A stretch of 64,000 nucleotides of DNA from Myotis daubentonii (Eukaryota; Chordata; Mammalia; Chiroptera; Vespertilionidae), in assembly GCF_963259705.1 (NCBI RefSeq), contig NC_081851.1:11816145-11880144 (forward strand), in the 5' to 3' direction. This document shows positions 58,361-64,000 of the stretch, piece by piece. Numbering within the stretch: the stretch's first letter is position 1; each line of letters starts with the position of its first letter. The position numbers were made by a program, and so were the translations under genes. The notes under the pieces were generated by a model, which saw nothing but the letters and a program-made list of their open reading frames with translations, was not told the DNA's origin and did not search any database.

Positions 58361-59765
58361 AGGAACAGAGTGTTGTGTTAATGCCGGCAGTGTATAATAA
58401 ATTGTTTGAATTCCTTTTTACATGGCAGGCTATTGAATATTGTTAAACTATTGAAACGTTGGTCAGCACAAGATGTGAAGTTTTATCCCACAACTGGTAT
58501 AGTTTTTCCTTTAACATCATGGTCTAGAACAGCATTGTTGGATATTTGAGATATTAGAGAAGTGAGGTTTGACGCTGTTTCACTGATGGGGAGGAATGTA
58601 AGGAGGGGGCAGGCATGTGAGAAGGGAATACTGTAGATTTCTTTAGTTGGGGCACCAGACAAGACATTGTATACTGAGCCAACACTTTGAATAAGGACAA
58701 GGAGAAGTCTGACTGGGATTTTTTTTCTCAAAACTTTCTAATACTGGCAAGGAAAAAAGAAGCTGATGTTAAATTTAAGTTAGGATTGGGGGAGGTGGCA
58801 TGGATGGTGGTCGCAGACATGAGGAACAGGGTGGTCGAGTCATCAGGAACAGGGTGTTGTGTTAGTGCTGGCAGTGTACAAATATGACTTTGATTTCCTT
58901 TTTACATGGTAGACAATTGAATATAGTTAAAATATTGAAAGGATGGTCAGCTCAATATCTGAAGTTTTATGCCACATCAGGTCCAGTTTTTCCTTTAACA
59001 ACTTGGTCAAGAACATTAATGCTGTATATTTGAGATGCTAGAGAAGTGAGGTTTCACTCTGTTTCTTTCATGATTCACTTCATGTTACATTTGCGACTTA
59101 CATAAGTAAGATATTAGTAATAAGGGAAATTGGGTATGGTGTACATGGTTATTATCTTCACAGTTTTTCTGTAAATCTGGTACTATTATAAAACAAAACA
59201 TCCATTAAAACAACACTCAAAATCCTAGGAAATGGTATCAACTGAACATCGTGGAATGGACCACTCAAATGACGAGAGGGGGGGTATGGAAATTGTCTTA
59301 GAGGAAACACCACCTCCCTGCCATATGCTGGACTATAATGGAACTAGAGGACTTGAGAGAGAGAGACGTCAGTTTAGGAAATTATTTTAGGAGTGAAGAG
59401 GAAGGTCTCTGTTCTATAACCAGTGTGTCTGAGATTTCTGCATCGTCTGCCACCCCGGCCCCTCCTGGATGGTCAAGCTGAGGCTTTGTGATGTCAAGCC
59501 ACACCATGGCAACCACAGATTTTGGGCAAACAGAGCTGAAGTGATTGGCTCCTCCTTAACCTAAAGAGAATATATAGAGGCCAGGATCCTTTAAGTAGTG
59601 TCTCTTGCCTTAAATTAGCTAAAATCAGTAAGATGATATTGAAGACTAGTAGAGATAAGGAAAAAGACTCTACACACAAGGATGGATGAAGAAACTGCAA
59701 GTAAAAAAGTGAATTTATGTTTGTATTGGGGCGGAGGGGGGATGGATGGTGGTGGTCGCAGCCAT
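58361..59765. repeat. Satellite unit 9 (A+B)
   Basis: A from 58361, B from about 58830; block at 59489-59576. Confidence 0.88.
59489..59576 (+). promoter_or_regulatory. Promoter-like block, unit 9
   Basis: All four words intact: CRE-like 59489, CCATGGCAACC, GATTGG, TATATA 59571 (82 bp). Confidence 0.5.
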
Positions 59766-60680
59766 GAGGAACAGAGTGTTGTGTTAATGCCGGCAGTGTA
59801 TAATAAATTGTATGAATTCCTTTTTACATGGCAGGCTATTAAATATTGTTAAACTATTGAAACGTTGGTCAGCACAAGATGTGAAGTTTTATCCCACAAC
59901 TGGTATAGTTTTTCCTTTAACATCATGGTCTAGAATAGCATTGTTGGATATTTGAGATACTAGAAAAGTGAGGTTTGACACTGTTTCACTGATGGGGAGG
60001 GATGTAAGGAGGGGGCAGGCATGTGAGAAGGGAATAGTGTAGATTTCTTTAGTTCGGGCACCAGACAAGACATTGTATATTGAGCCAACACTTTGAATAA
60101 GGACAAGGAGAAGTCTGACTGGGGATTTTTTTTCTCAAAACTTTCTAATACTGGCAAGAAAAAAGAAGCTGATGTTAAATTTAAGTTTGGATGGGGGGTG
60201 TGGTATGGATGGTGGTAGCAGTCATGAGAAACAGGGTAGTCGCAGTCATGAAGAACAGGGTGTTGTGTTAGTGCTGGCAGTGTATAAATATGACTCTGAT
60301 TTCCTTTTTACATGGTAGACTATTGAATATCATTAAACTATTGAAAGGATGGTCAGCTCAATATCTGAAGATTCATGCCACATCAGGTCTAGGTTTTCCT
60401 TTAACAACTTGGTCTAGAACATCATTGCTGTATATTTGAGATGCTAGAGAAGTGAGGTTTCACTCTGTTTCTTTGATGATTCACTTCATGTTACATTTGC
60501 CCCTTACATGGCTGTATATTTGAGATGCCTTAAATTAGCTAAAATTAGTAAGATGATATTGAGGACTAGTAGAGATAAGGAAAAAGACTCTACACACAAG
60601 GATGGATGAAGAAACTGAAAGTACAAAAGTGAATTTATGTTTGTATTGGGGGGGAAGGGGGTCAATGGTGGTGGTCACAG
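59766..60680. repeat. Satellite unit 10 (promoter block deleted)
   Basis: A from 59766 and B from about 60240. A junction near 60509-60530 joins the middle of B (CCCCTTACATGG) to sequence downstream of the TATA block (GCCTTAAATTAGC), deleting about 0.5 kb. A copied scrap (GCTGTATATTTGAGATGC) sits at the junction. Confidence 0.88.
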
Positions 60681-62090
60681 CCATGAGGAACAGAGTGTTT
60701 TGTTAATGCGGGCAGTGTATAATAAATTGTTTGATTTCCTTTTTACATGGCAGGCTATTGAATATTGTTAAACTATTGAAAGGATGGTCAGCTCAAGATG
60801 TGAAGTTTTATCCCAGAACTGGTATAGTTTTTCCTTTAACATCATGGTCTAGAACAGCATTGTTGCATATTTGAGATACCAGAGAAGTGAGGTTTGACGC
60901 TGTTTTATTGATGGGGAGGGACGTAAGGAGGAGCAGGCATGTGAGAAGGGAATAGTGTAGATGTGTTTAGTTGGGGCACCAGACAAGCCATTGTATACTG
61001 ACCCAACACTTTGAATAAGGACAAGGAGAAGTCTGAATGGGGATTTGTTTTCTCAAAACTTTCTAATAGTGGCAAGGAAAAAAGAAGCTGATGTTAAATT
61101 TAAGTTTGGATTTGGGGGGGTGGTATGGATGGTGGTCGCAGAGATGAGGAACAGGGTGGTCGCCGTCATGAGGAACAGGGTGTTGTGTTAGTGCTGGCAG
61201 TGTATAAATATGACTTTGATTTCCTTTTTACATGGTAGACTATTGAATGTAGTTAAACTATTGAAAGGATGGTCAGCTCAATATCTGAAGATTTATGCCA
61301 CATCAGGTCTAGGTTTTCCTTTAACAACTTGGTCTAGAACATCATTGCTGTATATTTGAGATGCTAGAGAAGTGAGGTTTCACTCTGTTTCTTTGATGAT
61401 TCACTTCATGTTACATTTGCCCCTTACATAAGTACGATATTAGTAATAAGGGAAATTGGGTATGGTGTACATGGTTATTATCTTCACAGTTTTTCTGTAA
61501 ATCTGGAACTATTCTAAAACAAAACATCCATTAAAACAACACTCAAAATCCTAGGAAATGGTAGCAACTGAACATAGTGGAATGGACCACTGAAATGACG
61601 GGGGAGTATGGGAATTGTCTTAGTGGAAACACCACCTCCCTGCCATATGCTGGACTATAATGGAACTAGAGGGATTGAGAGAGAGAGAGGTCAGTTTAGG
61701 AAAAAATTTTAGGAGTGAAGTGGAAGGTCTCTGTTCTATAACCAGTGTGTCTGAGATTTCTGCATCCTCTGCCACCCCAGCCCCTCCTGGATGGTCAAGC
61801 TGAGGCTTTGTGATGTCAAGCCACACCAGGGCAACCACAGAATTTGGGCAAACAGAGCTGAAGTGATTGGCTCCTCCTTAACCTAAAGAGAATATATAGT
61901 GGCCAGGATCCTTTAAGTAGTGTCTCTTGCCTTAAATTAGCTAAAATTAGTAAGATGATATTGTGGACTAGTAGAGATAAGGAAAAAGACTCTACACACA
62001 AGGATGGATGAAGAAACTGCAAGTACAAAAGTGAATTTATGTTTGTATTGGGGGAGAAGGGGGGTGGATGGTGGTGGTCCCAGCCATGAG
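60681..62090. repeat. Satellite unit 11 (A+B)
   Basis: A from 60681, B from about 61150; near-identical to unit 12. Confidence 0.88.
61811..61898 (+). promoter_or_regulatory. Promoter-like block, unit 11
   Basis: CRE-like 61811, RFX half-site changed to CCAGGGCAACC, GATTGG, TATATA 61893 (82 bp). Confidence 0.45.
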
Positions 62091-63500
62091 GAACAGAGTG
62101 TTGGGTTAATGCCGGCAGTGTATAATAAATTGTTTGATTTCCTTTTTACATGGCAGGCTATTGAATATTGTTAAACTATTGAAAGGATGGTCAGCTCAAG
62201 ATGTGAAGTTTTATCCCACAACTGGTATAGTTTTTCCTTTAACATCATGGTCTAGAACAGCATTGTTGGATATTTGAGATACTAGAGAAGTGAGGTTTGA
62301 CGCTGTTTCACTGATGGGGAGGGATGTAAGGAGGGAGCAGGAATGTGAGAAGGGAATAGTGTAGATTTCTTTAGTTGGGGCACCAGACAAGACATTGTAT
62401 ACTGAGCCAACACTTTGAATAAGGACAAGGAGAAGTCTGAATGGGGATTTTTTTTTCTCAAAAATTTCTAATACTCGCAAGAAAAAAGAAGCTGATGTTA
62501 AATTTAAGTTTGGATTGGGGGGGGTGGTATGGATGGTGGTCGCAGAGATGAGGAACAGGGTGGTCGCCGTCATGAGGAACATGGTGTTGTGTTAGTGCTG
62601 GCAGTGTATAAATATGACTTTGATTTCCTTTTTACATGGTAGACTATTGAATATAGTTAAACTATTGAAAGGATCGTCAGCTCAATATCTGAAGTTTTAT
62701 GCCACATCAGGTCCAGTTTTTCCTTTAACAACTTGGTCTAGAACATCATTGCTGTATATTTGAGATGCTAGAGAAGTGAGGTTTCACTCTGTTTCTTTGA
62801 TGATTCACTTCATGTTACATTTGCCCCTTACATAAGTAAGATATTAGTAATAAGGGAAATTGGGTATGGTGTACATGGTTATTATCTTCACAGTTTTTCT
62901 GTAAATCTGGAACTATTCTAAAACAAAACATCCATTAAAACAACACTCAAAATCCTAGGAAATGGTAGCAACTGAACATAGTGGAATGGACCACTGAAAT
63001 GACGGGGGAGTATGGGAATTGTCTTAGTGGAAACACCACCTCCCTGCCATATGCTGGACTATAATGGAACTAGAGGAATTGAGAGAGAGAGAGAGGTCAG
63101 TTTAGGAAAAACTTTTAGGAGTGAAGAGGAAAGTCTCTGTTTTTTAACCAGTGTGTCTGATATTTCTGCATCCTCTGCCACCCCAGCCCCTCCTGGATGG
63201 TCAAGCTGAGGCTTTGTGATGTCAAGCCACACCAGGGCAACCACAGAATTTGGGCAAACAGAGCTGAAGTGATTGGCTCCTCCTTAACCTAAAGAGAATA
63301 TATAGTGGCCAGGATCCTTTAAGTAGTGTCTCTTGCCTTAAATTAGCTAAAATTAGTAAGATGATATTGAGGACTAGTAGAGATAAGGAAAAAGACTCTA
63401 CACACAAGGATGGATGAAGAAACTGCAAGTACAAAAGTGAATTTATGTTTGTATTGGGGGGGAAGGGGGGTGGATGGTGGTGGTCCCAGCCATGAGGAAC
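62091..63500. repeat. Satellite unit 12 (A+B)
   Basis: A from 62091, B from about 62540; shares private variants with unit 11 (CGCAGAGATGAGGAACAGGG). Confidence 0.88.
63217..63304 (+). promoter_or_regulatory. Promoter-like block, unit 12
   Basis: Same variants as unit 11: CCAGGGCAACC, GATTGG, TATATA at 63299 (82 bp after the CRE-like word at 63217). Confidence 0.45.
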
Positions 63501-64000
63501 AGAGTGTTGTGTTAATGCCGGCAGTGTATAATAAATTGTTTGATTTCCTTTTTACATGGCAGGCTATTGAATATTGTTAAACTATTGAAAGGATGGTCAG
63601 CTAAAGATGTGAAGTTTATCCCACAACTGGTATAGTTTTTCCTTTAACATCATGGTCTAGAACAGCATTGTTGGATATTTGAGATACTAGAGAGGTGAGG
63701 TTTGACACTGTTTCACTGATGGGGAGGGATGTAAGGAGGGGGCAGGCATGTGAGAAGGGAATAGTGTAGATTTCTTTAGTTCGGGCACCAGACAAGACAT
63801 TGTATATTGAGCCAACACTTTGAATAAGGACAAGGAGAAGTCTGACTGGGGATTTTTTTTCTCAAAACTTTCTAATACTGGCAAGAAAAAAGAAGCTGAT
63901 GTTAAATTTAAGTTTGGATGGGGGGTGTGGTATGGATGGTGGTAGCAGTCATGAGAAACAGGGTAGTCGCAGTCATGAAGAACAGGGTGTTGTGTTAGTG
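63501..64000. repeat. Satellite unit 13 (partial, runs off the window)
   Basis: A half and the start of B. Its end shares private variants (GTAGCAGTCATGAGAAACAG) with unit 10 at about 60222, not with unit 12. Confidence 0.88.

Larger units (their letters stand above)
41302..64000. repeat. Composite satellite array, about 1.4-kb units
   Basis: Thirteen whole or partial units in direct order, broken once by an L1 and running off the right edge. A full unit is an A half (about 490 bp) plus a B half (about 920 bp). Both halves share roughly 240 bp (GTGGTCGCAGTCATGAGG ... TTTAACATCATGGTCTAG-type sequence), so the unit itself grew from an internal duplication. B then adds an old L1 3' tail and a promoter-like block. 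No gene is seen. I do not recognise the satellite. Confidence 0.9.

Noticed and set aside
42496..63434. A minus-strand frame of about 70 codons (MYLQFLHPSLCVES...) recurs in most satellite units.
   Set aside because: Copies differ by many amino-acid changes and variable length, it has no known domain, and it overlaps the promoter-like block. It is a by-product of repeat conservation.
41302..64000. A CRISPR-like array, considered because of regularly repeated blocks.
   Set aside because: Units are about 1.4 kb and wholly repetitive with no short-repeat/spacer layout, and the DNA is mammalian.

Overview
This window is mammalian nuclear DNA made almost entirely of transposable elements, duplications and a satellite. 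The many tRNA-derived SINEs with the Ves-type head and tail (for example 1696-1985, 2340-2557, 25589-25818), a SPIN-like hAT transposon and full-length LINE-1s with a vesper-bat style 3' UTR point to a vespertilionid bat (Myotis/Eptesicus/Pipistrellus-like). The species is an inference. I see no rRNA, tRNA gene or CRISPR.

Layout. (1) 1-11.5 kb: a nearly perfect tandem duplication with a 5.43 kb period. Each unit holds a chimeric half-LINE (HAL1: 5' UTR + ORF1 + 3' UTR, no ORF2) and about 3.3 kb of flank with three Ves SINEs and old L1 pieces. The third, incomplete copy runs into a half-LINE whose ORF1 is still open (288 codons). (2) 12.1-13.8 kb: old L1 tail, AT-rich DNA and a SINE. (3) 13.87-21.16 kb: a full-length, inactivated minus-strand L1 with a 14-bp target duplication and a roughly 180-bp 3' transduction. 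(4) 21.17-21.5 kb: a SPIN-like hAT element with an 8-bp target duplication inside an L1 tail. (5) 23.15-25.5 kb and 32.76-41.3 kb: two copies of a segmental duplication, the second split by nested LTR elements. (6) 26.5-31.9 kb, minus strand, between those copies: the N-terminal part of a Ral guanine-nucleotide-exchange-factor (RalGDS/RGL-family) gene. Its splice sites and phases are consistent, one exon is duplicated, and no catalytic domain is present.

(7) 33.88-40.05 kb: an LTR of about 0.8 kb with a 6-bp target duplication (class II ERV-like solo LTR). It was invaded by a non-autonomous gammaretrovirus-like provirus (34021-39384) whose two 468-bp LTRs differ at one position. The proline-tRNA primer site and polypurine tract are present, but only an integrase tail remains of the coding genes. 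(8) 41.3-64 kb: a tandem array of about 1.4-kb composite units (13 whole or partial) continuing past the right edge and interrupted by a second full-length L1 (49018-56116) with its own 3' transduction. Each unit has two related halves, A and B, and B carries an old L1 3' tail plus a promoter-like block.

The best candidate for something undescribed is this satellite. Ten of its twelve complete units keep a block with an RFX half-site and a TATA element; most also keep a CRE-like octamer (9 of 10) and an inverted CCAAT. The CRE-to-TATA spacing is exactly 82 bp in eight copies. No gene here is clearly functional: the only long intact reading frames are retrotransposon ORF1 (10919-11785) and the L1 endonuclease part (51901-52659). 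The Ral-GEF fragment has an in-frame path if the duplicated exon is skipped.
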